From assembly GCF_036067295.1 (NCBI RefSeq), contig NZ_CP107954.1, forward strand, positions 5,766,001 to 5,830,000: 64,000 nt of DNA, written 5' to 3'. This document shows, piece by piece, positions 34,569 through 44,154 of the stretch; positions within the stretch are counted from its first letter, which is position 1, and every line of letters begins with the position of its first letter. A program made the position numbers and the translations under genes. The notes under the pieces are model-generated. The model made no database searches. It had not been told where the DNA came from and saw nothing but the letters and a program-made list of their open reading frames with translations. This DNA is from Kribbella sp. NBC_00382 (GTDB lineage Bacteria > Actinomycetota > Actinomycetes > Propionibacteriales > Kribbellaceae).

Positions 34569-35641
34569 TCTCGATCCTGTTGGCCGGCGCCATCTCGATG
34601 GTGCTGACGCTGGTCGGCACCCGCGGGGCGATCACCCTGCTGGCCCGCCGTGGGTACGGTCAGGAGATCCGCGACGACGGCCCGACCTCGCACCACACCA
34701 AGCGCGGTACGCCGACGATGGGCGGCACCGTCTTCATCGTCGCGACCATCGTGGGCTACTTCGCGGCGAAGATCTTCACCGGCCGGGCGCCGAGTGCCTC
34801 CGCGCTGCTGGTGCTGTTCCTGTTCGCCGGGATGGGCGCGGTCGGCTTCCTCGACGACTTCATCAAGATCTTCCGGCAGCGCAGCCTGGGCCTGCGCAGC
34901 AAGGCGAAACTGGCCGGCCAGACGATGGTCGCCGTCGCCTTCGCGGTACTGGCCCTGCAGTTCCCCGACGAGCGCGGGCAGAAGCCGGCCTCGCCGTTCA
35001 TCTCGTTCATCCGCGACATCGAGTGGCTGCACCTGCTGCCGGTCCTGGTCGTGATCTGGATCCTGCTGCTGATCGCCGGTATGTCCAACGGCGTGAACCT
35101 GGCCGACGGCCTGGACGGCCTGGCCACCGGCGCCTCGATGATGGTCTTCGGCGCGTACACGCTGATCTGCATCTGGCAGAACAACCAGAATTGCGCGACC
35201 GCGCCGGGCTCGAAGTGTTACGAGATCCGCGATCCGCTCGATCTGGCGGTCGTCGCGGCTGCCCTCACCGGCGCCTTGTTCGGCTTCCTGTGGTGGAACG
35301 CGTCGCCGGCCAAGATCTTCATGGGTGACACCGGTTCGCTGTCGCTGGGTGGCGCGGTGGCCGGCTTCGCGGTGATGACCCGGACCGAGCTGCTCGTCCT
35401 GCTGCTCGGCGGCCTGTTCGTCATCATCACCGCCTCGGTGATCCTGCAGGTCAGCTGGTTCAAGATCACCAAGAAGACCGGCGGTGTCGGGAAACGGTTG
35501 TTCCGGATGGCGCCACTGCAGCACCACTTCGAGATGCTCGGCTGGGAGCAGGTGAACGTGGTGATCCGGTTCTGGATCATCTCCGGCCTGTGCGTCGCCA
35601 TGGGGCTCGGCTTGTTCTACGCGGAATGGGTGGCCGGATGA
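34565..35641 (+). CDS. mraY: Phospho-MurNAc-pentapeptide translocase MraY
   Basis: 358 residues with about ten membrane helices. Family motifs: QEIRDDGPTSHHTKRGTPTMGG near residue 30-52, GFLDDFIKI near 95-105 (the Mg-binding DD), ANLADGLDGLA (NLADGLDGLATG) near 180 and KIFMGDTGSLSLGG near 252. Transfers phospho-MurNAc-pentapeptide to undecaprenyl phosphate to make lipid I. Both ends overlap neighbours by four bases. Confidence 0.95.
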   Translation: MISILLAGAISMVLTLVGTRGAITLLARRGYGQEIRDDGPTSHHTKRGTPTMGGTVFIVATIVGYFAAKIFTGRAPSASALLVLFLFAGMGAVGFLDDFIKIFRQRSLGLRSKAKLAGQTMVAVAFAVLALQFPDERGQKPASPFISFIRDIEWLHLLPVLVVIWILLLIAGMSNGVNLADGLDGLATGASMMVFGAYTLICIWQNNQNCATAPGSKCYEIRDPLDLAVVAAALTGALFGFLWWNASPAKIFMGDTGSLSLGGAVAGFAVMTRTELLVLLLGGLFVIITASVILQVSWFKITKKTGGVGKRLFRMAPLQHHFEMLGWEQVNVVIRFWIISGLCVAMGLGLFYAEWVAG

Positions 35642-37077
35642 GCCTCACGACACGGACCGACGACGGCTGGGCGACGACGCGCTTCGTCGTACTGGGCTTC
35701 GGTACCGCCGGTTACGCGTGTGCTGACTCGTTGCTGCAGGCGGGTGCTGAGCATGTCACCGTGCTCGACGATCGCGACAACGAGGCGCTGCGCGAGAAGG
35801 CCTTGATCCTCGAGACGCTGGGCGCCGACATCAACCTCGGCGAGGGCAGTACTGCGGCGCTCCCAGCTGACGTCGAGGTCGTCGTCACCTCACCTGGCAT
35901 CCCGCCGCACGCGCCACTGCTCGCGGCCGCTGTCGAGCGTGGGATCCCTGTCTGGAGTGAGATCGAGCTCGCCTGGCGCCTGCGCGATCCCGCCAACGCG
36001 GCGCCCTGGCTGTGCATCACCGGTACCAACGGCAAGACCACGACGGTCCAGATGCTGACCTCGATCCTGACCGCGGCCGGCCACCGGGCAGTTGCCGCGG
36101 GCAACGTCGGGCTGCCGTTGCTGGAAGCCGTGATGGACCCCGAGCCGTACGACGTGATCGCGGTCGAGCTGTCCAGCTACCAACTGCACTTCACCGACTC
36201 GATGTCGGCGCACTCGGCCGCCGTCCTGAACATCGCGCCCGACCACGTCGACTGGCACGGCACGATGGACGCCTACGCCGCCGCGAAGGGCAAGATCTAC
36301 GAGAACTGCCAGGTCGCCTGCGTCTACAACGTCGAGGACCCCGCGACCGAGCACCTCGTCGAGGAAGCGGATGTGATCGAGGGCTGCCGCGCGATCGGCT
36401 TCACTCTCGGTACGCCGGCGATCTCGATGCTCGGCCTGGTCGACGACCTGCTCGTCGACCGCGCCTTCGTCGAGCAGCGAGCCAGTTCGGCGCTCGAGAT
36501 CGCGGCGCTGGCCGACATCACGCCGGCCGCACCGCACAATGTCGCGAACGCGCTGGCGGCGGCTGCTTTGGCGCGAGCATTCGGCGTACCGGCCTCGGCT
36601 GTCCGTGACGGGCTGCGGGTGTTCCGGCCGGACGCGCACCGGATCGCGACCGTCGGCGAGGTTGCCGGGGTCAACTACATCGACGATTCCAAGGCCACCA
36701 ACCCGCATGCCGCGCAGGCCTCGTTGCTGGCCTACGAGCCCGTGGTGTGGATCGCCGGCGGACAGGCCAAGGGCGCGACCTTCGACGAGCTCGTGATCGC
36801 TGCCAAGGAACGGTTGCGGGGCGTCGTACTGCTCGGCCAGGACAAGGTCGTGATCGCCGAAGCACTTGCCCGACACGCGCCGGATGTGCCGGTGATCATC
36901 GTGGAGGCAACGGACACTGGTGCCATGGAGACCGTGGTGGGGGAGGCGACGAAGCTGGCACAGGTGGGTGACACCGTGCTGCTCGCGCCGGGCTGCGCTT
37001 CTTGGGACATGTTCGCCAACTATGGAGCCCGCGGAGACGCCTTCGCCGAAGCCGTACTGCGGCTGGGCGACAACTGA
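35638..37077 (+). CDS. murD: UDP-MurNAc-L-Ala:D-Glu ligase MurD
   Basis: 479 residues from ATG 35638, overlapping the mraY stop. N-terminal Rossmann-type VVLGFGTAGYACADSLLQAG, ATP motif CITGTNGKTTTVQMLTSIL near 125-143, and VNYIDDSKATNPHAAQASLLAYE (near 345) identify MurD. Adds D-Glu to UDP-MurNAc-L-Ala. An in-frame ATG at 35590 lies inside mraY and is not needed. Confidence 0.95.
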   Translation: MSLTTRTDDGWATTRFVVLGFGTAGYACADSLLQAGAEHVTVLDDRDNEALREKALILETLGADINLGEGSTAALPADVEVVVTSPGIPPHAPLLAAAVERGIPVWSEIELAWRLRDPANAAPWLCITGTNGKTTTVQMLTSILTAAGHRAVAAGNVGLPLLEAVMDPEPYDVIAVELSSYQLHFTDSMSAHSAAVLNIAPDHVDWHGTMDAYAAAKGKIYENCQVACVYNVEDPATEHLVEEADVIEGCRAIGFTLGTPAISMLGLVDDLLVDRAFVEQRASSALEIAALADITPAAPHNVANALAAAALARAFGVPASAVRDGLRVFRPDAHRIATVGEVAGVNYIDDSKATNPHAAQASLLAYEPVVWIAGGQAKGATFDELVIAAKERLRGVVLLGQDKVVIAEALARHAPDVPVIIVEATDTGAMETVVGEATKLAQVGDTVLLAPGCASWDMFANYGARGDAFAEAVLRLGDN

Positions 37078-37080
37078 TCC

Positions 37081-37090
37081 GGAGGTGATC
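37081..37090 (+). promoter_or_regulatory. Full-length Shine-Dalgarno of ftsW
   Basis: GGAGGTGATC is a complete complement of the 16S rRNA 3' end, two bases before GTG 37093. It is far stronger than the other ribosome sites in the cluster. Confidence 0.7.
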
Positions 37091-37092
37091 GG

Positions 37093-38370
37093 GTGACGAT
37101 CACGGATCAGTCCAAGAACAAGGCCGACGAGTCGGCCGAACGGCCCTGGCTGACGGCCATCAAGGACGTCCTCGACCGGCCGCTGACGTCGTACCACATC
37201 CTGCTCGGCGCAGCCGGTCTGCTGCTGGTGCTGGGGATCCTGATGGTCCTGTCGGCCTCCAGCGTGCAGTCGCTGCGGACCACCGGGAACAGCTACACGA
37301 TCTTCTACCGGCAGCTGATCTGGGTCGGCGTCGGTCTCCCGATGGCCTATGTCGCGTCCCGGATGACGCCGCGGCACTTCCGGATGCTCGCCTACGTCGC
37401 GTTGCTGGGCTCGGTGTTCCTGCTCGTCCTCACCTACATCCCGGGCATCGGCAAGGAGGTCAACGGCAACACGAACTGGGTCAGTTTCGGTGGTCCGTTG
37501 CAGATCCAGCCGAGTGAGTTCGCCAAGCTGGCGCTGGTGATGTGGTGCGCGGATCTGTACGCCCGCAAGCAGAAACTGCTGACCCAGTGGAAACACCTGC
37601 TGGTCCCGATGGTGCCGGTCTGCGGTCTGGTGATCGCGCTGATCGTCGGCCAGCACGACCTCGGTACGTCGCTGGTGCTGATGGCCGTGATGATCGGGAT
37701 GATCTGGGTGGTCGGCGCGCCGACCCGGCTGTTCGTGGCGATGATGGGGATCGTCGGCTCGATCGCCGCGTTCTTCGTCAGCCAGGAGAGCTACCGGATG
37801 AAGCGGGTGACCCAGTTCATGGACCCGTTCGCCGACCCGAGCAACGTGGGCTGGCAGGCCTATCACGCCTTCTACGCGCTCTCCACCGGCGGCTGGTGGG
37901 GCGTCGGGATCGGCAACAGCCGGCAGAAGTGGGGCAACCTGCCCGAGGCGCACACCGACTTCATCTTCGCCGTGATCGGTGAGGAGCTGGGCCTGATCGG
38001 CTCACTCACCGTGCTCGCGCTGTTCCTCGCGGTCGCCTACGCCGGGGTCCGGATCGCGACCCGGAACACGGAGCCGTTCGTCCGCTATGCGAGCGCCGGA
38101 ATCACCGTCTGGCTGCTGGCCCAGACGCTGGTCAATCTGGGTGCCGTGATCGGTTTGCTACCCATCGTGGGTATCCCGCTTCCGCTTTTGTCGTACGGTG
38201 GGTCCGCACTGCTGCCGTCGCTGATCGCGATCGGCATGTTGCTGTCCTTCGCGAAGGCGGAGCCCGGCGCGCAGGCCGCCCTCAAGGAGATCCGGCGGCC
38301 TCGGTTCGGGTGGATGTCTTCGTGGCGCACACCTGGCCGTACCGGCCGTGAGAACACGCGGGAGCGTTGA
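37093..38370 (+). CDS. ftsW: Lipid II glycosyltransferase FtsW (SEDS)
   Basis: 425 residues with about ten helices. SEDS motifs: ILMVLSASSVQSL near residue 50, FGGPLQIQPSEFAKLALVMW near 134-153, LGTSLVLMAVMIGM near 190 and GIPLPLLSYGGSALLPSLIAIGMLLSFAK near 355. FtsW polymerises septal glycan with FtsI. The start GTG has an unusually strong ribosome site. The stop overlaps murG (TTGA). Confidence 0.95.
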   Translation: MTITDQSKNKADESAERPWLTAIKDVLDRPLTSYHILLGAAGLLLVLGILMVLSASSVQSLRTTGNSYTIFYRQLIWVGVGLPMAYVASRMTPRHFRMLAYVALLGSVFLLVLTYIPGIGKEVNGNTNWVSFGGPLQIQPSEFAKLALVMWCADLYARKQKLLTQWKHLLVPMVPVCGLVIALIVGQHDLGTSLVLMAVMIGMIWVVGAPTRLFVAMMGIVGSIAAFFVSQESYRMKRVTQFMDPFADPSNVGWQAYHAFYALSTGGWWGVGIGNSRQKWGNLPEAHTDFIFAVIGEELGLIGSLTVLALFLAVAYAGVRIATRNTEPFVRYASAGITVWLLAQTLVNLGAVIGLLPIVGIPLPLLSYGGSALLPSLIAIGMLLSFAKAEPGAQAALKEIRRPRFGWMSSWRTPGRTGRENTRER

Positions 38371-39464
38371 AAGCTGTGCCGAGCATCGTCCTGGCCGGTG
38401 GGGGAACCGCCGGCCATACTTCCCCCCTGATCGCTACCGCCGACGCCCTGCGCCGGATCGACCCGACGATCGAGATCATCGCGCTCGGGACCGAGCGTGG
38501 CCTCGAGGTCCGGGTCGTGCCCGAGGCCGGGTACCGGCTCGAACTGATTCCGCCCGTCCCGCTGCCGCGCAAGCCCACGCCGGCGCTGTTCGCCGTACCG
38601 GGCAAGATGCTCAGCTCGGTCAGCGCGGCCCGCAAGGTGCTCGACGAGGCCAAGGCGGACGTGCTGGTCGGCTTCGGCGGGTACGTCTCCACCCCGGCGT
38701 ACGTCGCGGCCTGGCGCCGCAAGACGCCGATCGTCGTGCACGAGGGTAACGCGACCCCGGGCATCGCGAACAAGTTCGCCGCCCGCTACTGCACCGAGAC
38801 GGTGATCACCTCCTTCCCCGGTACGGACCTGCCGCACGCCCAGTACGTCGGGCTGCCGATCCGGCGGGCGATCTCGACCCTCGACAGGGCCGCGTTGCGG
38901 GCCGAGGCACGCGAGTTCTTCGGGCTCGACCCGGACGCACCGACCGTGTTCATCACCGGTGGCTCGCAGGGTGCCCGGCAGCTGAACGAGGCGTTCGGCG
39001 GGGCCGCGGCCGATCTGCTCGCCGCGGGGGTCCAGGTGATCCACGCGATCGGCTCCAAGAACAGCCTCGAGGTCACCCAGACCGGGCCGTATCCGTACCG
39101 GGTGCTCAACTACATCGACCGGATGGACTACGCCTACGCCGCCGCCGACCTGGTCGTCTGCCGTTCGGGTGCGAACGCGGTCACCGAAGCGTCCGGCGTC
39201 GGCCTGCCGGCCATCTACGTTCCGTTGCCGCACGGTAACGGTGAGCAGCGCCAGAACGCCAAGGCAGTGGTTGAGGCCGGCGGTGGCCTGCTGGTCGACA
39301 ACGCCGAGGTGACTCCGGACTGGGTTCGCGCGACGGTTCCGCAACTTCTGCACGACCGCGAGCGTCTGACAGCCATGTCCAACGCAGCCAAGGGTCTGAT
39401 CAAGCTGGACGCCGACGACCGGTTGGCGCAGATCATCCTCGATGTGGTGAGGTCTTCCTCGTGA
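38367..39464 (+). CDS. murG: Lipid II synthase MurG
   Basis: 365 residues. GGGTAGH motif at the N-terminus (VLAGGGTAGHTSPLIATADAL), HEGNATPGIANK near residue 130 and PLPHGNGEQRQNAKAVVEAGGG near 285-306 are the donor and acceptor sites of MurG. It adds GlcNAc to lipid I at the membrane. The start is TTG 38367, overlapping the ftsW stop; GTG 38376 is a close alternative and would drop three residues. The 3' end overlaps murC. Confidence 0.95.
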   Translation: MKAVPSIVLAGGGTAGHTSPLIATADALRRIDPTIEIIALGTERGLEVRVVPEAGYRLELIPPVPLPRKPTPALFAVPGKMLSSVSAARKVLDEAKADVLVGFGGYVSTPAYVAAWRRKTPIVVHEGNATPGIANKFAARYCTETVITSFPGTDLPHAQYVGLPIRRAISTLDRAALRAEAREFFGLDPDAPTVFITGGSQGARQLNEAFGGAAADLLAAGVQVIHAIGSKNSLEVTQTGPYPYRVLNYIDRMDYAYAAADLVVCRSGANAVTEASGVGLPAIYVPLPHGNGEQRQNAKAVVEAGGGLLVDNAEVTPDWVRATVPQLLHDRERLTAMSNAAKGLIKLDADDRLAQIILDVVRSSS

Positions 39465-40900
39465 TCGTCACCGCACCTGACAGCCATCTGCCCGCCGAGA
39501 AGCTCGGCCGGGTGCACTTCGTCGGTATCGGCGGCGCGGGCATGTCCGGGATCGCCCGGATCATGGCGGCCCGCGGCATCGAGGTCTCCGGCTCGGACGG
39601 CAAGGACGGCAAGGTGCTCGGCGCCCTGCGGGCCCTCGGCGCGACCTGCTGGGTCGGCCACGCCGCTGAGCATGTCGCCGAGGTGGACACCGTCGTCGTC
39701 TCGACCGCGATCCGCGAGAACAACCCCGAGGTCGTCGCCGCGCGCGCCGCGGGTATCCCGATCCTGCCGCGCGCTGCCGCGCTGGCCTCGGTGATGGTCG
39801 GCCGCCGCACGATCGCGGTCGCCGGTACGCACGGCAAGACGACCACGACGTCGATGCTGACGGTCGCGTTGCAGCACTGCGGCGCGGACCCGTCGTACGC
39901 GATCGGCGGCAACCTGAACGAGTCCGGCTCGAACGCCCACGACGGCAGCGGCGACCTGTTCGTCGCGGAGGCCGACGAGTCCGACAAGTCCTTCCTGACG
40001 TACAGCCCCGAGGTGTCGATCGTCACCTCGGTCGAGCCCGATCACCTGGACAACTACGGCGACGAGGCCAGCTACCGGCTCGCCTTCGAGCAGTTCTGCG
40101 ATCGCGTTCTGCCCGGTGGCTTCATGGTCGTCTGCTACGACGACGCGGGCGCCCGGCAGTTGGTCGAATTCGCCCGGGCGAAGGGCATCGACGTACGGAC
40201 GTACGGCGAATCGCCCGATGCGGACACCCAGGTGACCGAGCTGGTCGCGAGCGGCTCGACCCAGTCCTACGTGCCGGTGTTCCACGGCCGCAAGCTGCCG
40301 GTGGTCAACCTGCAGCAGGCCGGCAAGCACAACGCGCTCAACTCGGCAGCGGCGCTGACCGTCGGACTTGGGCTGGGCTTCTCCGCCGCCGACCTGGCCG
40401 AGGGGCTCGCTGCCTTCACCGGGACCGGCCGGCGGTTCGAGTTCAAGGGCGAGGAGGACGGTGTGCGGGTGTTCGACTCGTACGCCCACCACCCGACCGA
40501 GATCTCTGTCGACCTGGCCGCGGCCCGGACGGTGGCGGGGGAGGGGCGCGTAATCGTCTGCTTCCAGCCGCACCTGTTCAGCCGGACCCGGATCTTCGCG
40601 ACCCAGTTCTCCGAGGCGCTCTCGCTGGCCGACGAGGTCGTCGTGATGGACATCTTCGCGGCCCGCGAGGACCCGGAGCCTGGGATCACCGGCGCGTTGA
40701 TCGCCAACCACATTCCGCTGAAGCCGGATCAGGTCAGGTTCGAGCCGTCCTGGTCCGCCGTACCGCAACTGATCGCGGACCTGGCCGAGCCGGGTGACCT
40801 CGTGGTCACTGCGGGTGCCGGCGACGTGACGCTGATCGGACCCGAGGTACTCGGCCTGCTGGCCGAGCGGGCCGCCCTCACGGCAGCGGCCGCGGAGTGA
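39461..40900 (+). CDS. murC: UDP-MurNAc:L-alanine ligase MurC
   Basis: 479 residues from GTG 39461, overlapping murG by GTGA. N-terminal VHFVGIGGAGMSGIARIM, ATP motif AVAGTHGKTTTTSMLTVALQ near residue 122-141, EADESDKSFL near 168 and DSYAHHPTEI near 345. First Mur ligase of the pathway; adds L-Ala to UDP-MurNAc. Confidence 0.95.
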   Translation: MIVTAPDSHLPAEKLGRVHFVGIGGAGMSGIARIMAARGIEVSGSDGKDGKVLGALRALGATCWVGHAAEHVAEVDTVVVSTAIRENNPEVVAARAAGIPILPRAAALASVMVGRRTIAVAGTHGKTTTTSMLTVALQHCGADPSYAIGGNLNESGSNAHDGSGDLFVAEADESDKSFLTYSPEVSIVTSVEPDHLDNYGDEASYRLAFEQFCDRVLPGGFMVVCYDDAGARQLVEFARAKGIDVRTYGESPDADTQVTELVASGSTQSYVPVFHGRKLPVVNLQQAGKHNALNSAAALTVGLGLGFSAADLAEGLAAFTGTGRRFEFKGEEDGVRVFDSYAHHPTEISVDLAAARTVAGEGRVIVCFQPHLFSRTRIFATQFSEALSLADEVVVMDIFAAREDPEPGITGALIANHIPLKPDQVRFEPSWSAVPQLIADLAEPGDLVVTAGAGDVTLIGPEVLGLLAERAALTAAAAE

Positions 40901-40927
40901 TTCGGTGGATCCGGTGGTGAGCGGGGG

Positions 40928-41668
40928 ATGAGTCAGAGCACTGACCTTGCCCGGGCACAGGAGCGGTTCGCGCGCCGGCAGCGGTTGGTGCGCTGGCGCG
41001 GCTGGCTGCCCTGGGCGGCCGGCGGACTGGTCGTCCTGCTCGCCGGGTTCATCGCCTGGTTGTTCTACTTCTCGTCCGTGCTCGCGGTCTCCGGGGTGAA
41101 GGTGGCCGGCGCCGATACGGTGCCCGTGGCAACTATCACCCAGGTGGCCGCGGCACCGCTGGGAACACCGCTGGCCAAGGTCGACCTGGCCGCGATCGCG
41201 GACCGGGTGCGGACGATCCAGTCGGTCGCGGACGCACAGGTGACCAGGGCCTGGCCGAACCAGCTGAAGATCGTGGTGACCGAGCGGGTGCCGGTGGTGG
41301 TGGTCACCGACGGCAGCAACTTCGAGCTCGTCGACGCGACCGGGGTGGCCTTCAAGACGGTGCCGGCCCGGCCGGTGGATCTGCCCGAGGCGCTGGTGGT
41401 CGGGACACGGCGGGAAGTCACGATCAGTTCGGTGGTGAAGGTTTCGGCGGCTTTGCCGGAGACGTTGCGGGCCCAGGTGAAGTCGATCTCGGCGGCGTCG
41501 CCGGATTCGATCACCCTCAACCTCGGGTCCACGGTGAAGGTGGTCTGGGGCAGCGCCGATGACAGTGAGCGCAAGGCCGAAGTACTCAGCGTGCTGATGA
41601 AGCGGGACGCGAAGGTCTACGACGTCTCGGCGCCCGATCTCCCTGTCACCAAAGGGGAAAAGAAGTGA
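40928..41668 (+). CDS. ftsQ: Divisome protein FtsQ
   Basis: 246 residues. Cytoplasmic basic stretch, one membrane helix (LPWAAGGLVVLLAGFIAWLFYF, residues about 29-50) and a POTRA domain starting VLAVSGVKVAGADTVPVATITQ, then the FtsQ beta domain with IVVTERVPVVVV. It links FtsL/B and regulates FtsWI. Short for an actinobacterial FtsQ but complete. A small GTGCCC/GGGCAC stem follows the stop. ATG 40928 lies 27 bases after murC. Confidence 0.9.
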   Translation: MSQSTDLARAQERFARRQRLVRWRGWLPWAAGGLVVLLAGFIAWLFYFSSVLAVSGVKVAGADTVPVATITQVAAAPLGTPLAKVDLAAIADRVRTIQSVADAQVTRAWPNQLKIVVTERVPVVVVTDGSNFELVDATGVAFKTVPARPVDLPEALVVGTRREVTISSVVKVSAALPETLRAQVKSISAASPDSITLNLGSTVKVVWGSADDSERKAEVLSVLMKRDAKVYDVSAPDLPVTKGEKK

Positions 41669-41914
41669 GCGTGCCCACATCGGGCACACATCGTGGTACG
41701 GGCGGCGAGGCGCGTGGACATTGCCGGAGCGTCTCCCGTAGCGTTCGAGGGAATCTAGGGTTGACAGAACTCTAATCGTGTACTTGAGGTAAAGGCCCTT
41801 CTGAGGACAAAGCAGTCACCGCCGAAGCGATCGGTGGGCGGGAGGGTCCCGGCAGGCGCAGCTCGGACGGCCAACTGGCCATAACGGGAACAGAACGAGG
41901 CGAGAGGCGCGGAC
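41669..41914 (+). promoter_or_regulatory. ftsZ upstream region
   Basis: 246 bp. A consensus TTGACA at 41761-41766 is clear, but no good TANNNT follows at 16-18 bp; TAGGGT at 41756 could be a -10 for another start. A separate ftsZ promoter is usual in actinobacteria. Confidence 0.4.
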
Positions 41915-43483
41915 GTGGCGGCACCGCAGAACTATTTGGCACTCATCAAGGTCGTCGGCATCGGCGGAGGCGGCGTCAACGCCGTCAACCGGATGATCGA
42001 GCACGGTCTGAAGGGCGTTGAGTTCATCGCCATCAACACGGACGCCCAGGCGCTGTTGATGAGCGACGCGGACGTCAAGCTCGACATCGGCCGGGAGGAG
42101 ACCCGGGGCCTCGGCGCCGGCGCGAACCCGGCGATCGGGCAGAAGGCCGCCGAGGACCACGCGGAGGAGATCGAGGAGGCGCTGAAGGGCGCCGACATGG
42201 TCTTCGTCACCGCGGGTGAGGGCGGTGGCACCGGTACCGGCGGCGCGCCGGTGGTGTCGCGGATCGCGCGCTCCCTCGGGGCGCTGACGATCGGTGTGGT
42301 GACCCGGCCGTTCTCCTTCGAGGGCAAGCGCCGGGCGACCCAGGCGGAGGACGGCATCGCCGCGCTCCGCGAAGAGGTCGACACCCTGATAGTCATTCCG
42401 AATGACCGCCTCCTCACCATCTCCGACCGCGCCGTCTCCGTGCTGGACGCCTTCAAGCAGGCCGACCAGGTGCTGCTGCAGGGTGTCTCCGGTATCACCG
42501 ACCTGATCACCACGCCCGGCCTGATCAACGTGGACTTCGCGGACGTCAAGGCCGTCATGTCCAACGCCGGCTCGGCGCTGATGGGCATCGGCTCGTCCCG
42601 CGGCGAGGACCGCGCGGTGGCGGCGGCCGAGGCGGCCATCTCGTCTCCGTTGCTGGAGGCAAGCATCGAGGGCGCGCACGGGGTGCTGCTGTCGATCGCG
42701 GGCGGCTCCGACCTGGGGCTGTTCGAGATCAACGAGGCGGCGCAGCTGGTCTCCGAGTCGGCGCACACCGACGCGAACATCATCTTCGGCGCGGTGATCG
42801 ACGACGCGCTCGGCGACGAGGTCCGGGTGACCGTGATCGCGGCCGGCTTCGACGGCGGGATGCCGAAGCGCCGCGAGCAGGCGATGAACCAGGCCCGCCC
42901 GCAGAACAAGCTCCCGGCCGCTGGCGGCGACGTCGCTACGCAGGGCGTTCCGCGCGCCGCGCAGCAGGAGGCTCAGGCTCAGGCGCAGCAGCCGGCCAAC
43001 CAGCCCCCGCCGTACGGCACGCCGCCGGCTTCCACGCCTGCAGATCCGGCCGGTCAGAACGCTGGCGGCCAGGACTCTGGTGGCCAGGGCGCTGGCCAGG
43101 CTGCTGGTGGGCAGGCCGCTGGGCAGGGTGGTTTCGGACAGGGTGCGCCGGCTGGCTCGCCCGCGCCGAGTTACCAGCCGCCGGCGGGTACGCCGACCGA
43201 CGACACCGTGCCGGTGCCGAACACGGACCAGAACCGGGGCACCACGCACTCGGCCCGTCCGCAGGCCGGTGAGCCGGTCCGTACCGCGCAGCCGACCGGC
43301 CAGCCGTCCAACCAGCCGCCGGTGCCGCACACGCCGCCTCCGACCCAGTCCACGCCGGCTCAGCACTCCTGGCCGACCACCGGCCCGTCGAACGCGCCCG
43401 CGTCCCAGCCGGCTCCGCAGCGCCAGCCGCGCAAGCCCGACAACGACGAAGACGACCTCGACATCCCGGACTTCTTGAAGTAA
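41915..43483 (+). CDS. ftsZ: Cell division GTPase FtsZ with long C-terminal linker
   Basis: 522 residues. GTP-binding: [16 protein letters not shown] near residue 12-27, the tubulin signature [18 protein letters not shown] near 102-119, [11 protein letters not shown] near 206. The GTPase core ends near residue 320 ([10 protein letters not shown]). About 190 residues of Gln/Pro/Gly/Ala-rich linker follow ([34 protein letters not shown]), ending in the conserved tail [10 protein letters not shown] that binds SepF. Actinobacterial FtsZ is usually near 400 residues, so the linker is extra long. GTG 41915 has a weak upstream GAGGCG. Confidence 0.95.
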   Translation: MAAPQNYLALIKVVGIGGGGVNAVNRMIEHGLKGVEFIAINTDAQALLMSDADVKLDIGREETRGLGAGANPAIGQKAAEDHAEEIEEALKGADMVFVTAGEGGGTGTGGAPVVSRIARSLGALTIGVVTRPFSFEGKRRATQAEDGIAALREEVDTLIVIPNDRLLTISDRAVSVLDAFKQADQVLLQGVSGITDLITTPGLINVDFADVKAVMSNAGSALMGIGSSRGEDRAVAAAEAAISSPLLEASIEGAHGVLLSIAGGSDLGLFEINEAAQLVSESAHTDANIIFGAVIDDALGDEVRVTVIAAGFDGGMPKRREQAMNQARPQNKLPAAGGDVATQGVPRAAQQEAQAQAQQPANQPPPYGTPPASTPADPAGQNAGGQDSGGQGAGQAAGGQAAGQGGFGQGAPAGSPAPSYQPPAGTPTDDTVPVPNTDQNRGTTHSARPQAGEPVRTAQPTGQPSNQPPVPHTPPPTQSTPAQHSWPTTGPSNAPASQPAPQRQPRKPDNDEDDLDIPDFLK

Positions 43484-43503
43484 CTCAGAACAGCTTGAGG
43501 TGC

Positions 43504-43546
43504 ACCGGGTCGGTGCCGGCGATCAGCCGGTGCCGGCCCGGTTTCC
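43504..43546 (+). terminator. Terminator after ftsZ
   Basis: A 17-bp stem (43504-43520 with 43526-43542, several G-U pairs), loop GATCA, followed by TTCC. It begins 21 bases after the ftsZ stop. Confidence 0.65.
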
Positions 43547-43571
43547 GTTGACCGGTGTCCGTCGGGTGGGG

Positions 43572-44096
43572 TCAGCTGGGCGGGGTCGGCTCGGGCTGTT
43601 GGGGGCGGTAGACCGAGACGACCACGCCGTAGCGGGCCTCTCCGGGGCCTGCGTCGACCAGGTCGTGGACCAGGTTGTCCAGGCGGGCCTGGAGTTCTTC
43701 GGCTTGAGCTTCGGTCAGCCGGATGTTGCGGAGGTTGAGCATCGGCTGGCCGGTCGACGACTGCAGCTCGGCCGCTGCCGCTTGCAGGGCGATCGCTGAG
43801 TTCGCGCGCTCGCCTTCGCCGGTGAAGTCGAACAGTTTCGCCGCGCGACGGTAGTACTGCTCCGTTCCTCCGCGCACCTGGCGGGTCTCCACGACCCGGA
43901 CCATGCCGGCGTCCCGTAGTACGCCGAGATGGTGCGCGACGTTGCCCTTCGCCGTACCGAGCGAGGTCGCCAGCTGGCTGATCGTCGCCGCCTCCTGGCC
44001 AAGCGCGAACAGCAGCCGGTGCCGCAGCGGATGCCCCAGCGCCTTGAACTGCTCCGCGGTCGAGATCTCCAGCCGGTCTGCCATGTCGTCGGTCAC
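43572..44096 (-). CDS. ArsR-type winged-helix repressor
   Basis: 174 residues from GTG 44096. ARSR fold: FKALGHPLRHRLLFALGQEAATISQLATSLGTAKGNVAHHLGVLRDAGMVRVVETRQVRGG, then a helical C-terminal domain (NLRNIRLTEAQAEELQARLDNLVHDLV). No metal-binding cysteines are visible, so it is not a metal sensor of the classic sort. The frame is open further upstream, but those codons cover the palindromic operator. It diverges from the S41 peptidase gene and probably represses both. Confidence 0.8.
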   Translation of the reverse strand: MTDDMADRLEISTAEQFKALGHPLRHRLLFALGQEAATISQLATSLGTAKGNVAHHLGVLRDAGMVRVVETRQVRGGTEQYYRRAAKLFDFTGEGERANSAIALQAAAAELQSSTGQPMLNLRNIRLTEAQAEELQARLDNLVHDLVDAGPGEARYGVVVSVYRPQQPEPTPPS

Positions 44097-44102
44097 AAAA
44101 TC

Positions 44103-44126
44103 AAGCGTCAAGGGTTCTTGACGCTT
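44103..44126. promoter_or_regulatory. Perfect 10-bp inverted repeat, likely operator of the ArsR-type repressor
   Basis: AAGCGTCAAG (44103-44112) and CTTGACGCTT (44117-44126) are perfect complements around GGTT, midway between the divergent starts. TTGACG (44118-44123) in the right arm can serve as -35 for the S41 gene with TTGAAT (44142-44147). Confidence 0.75.
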
Positions 44127-44154
44127 TGTCAATCCCGGTGCTTGAATCCTCGGC

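Noticed and set aside
39215-41689. An 824-codon minus-strand frame opposite murC and ftsQ
   Set aside because: Shadow of well-identified genes; no motifs.
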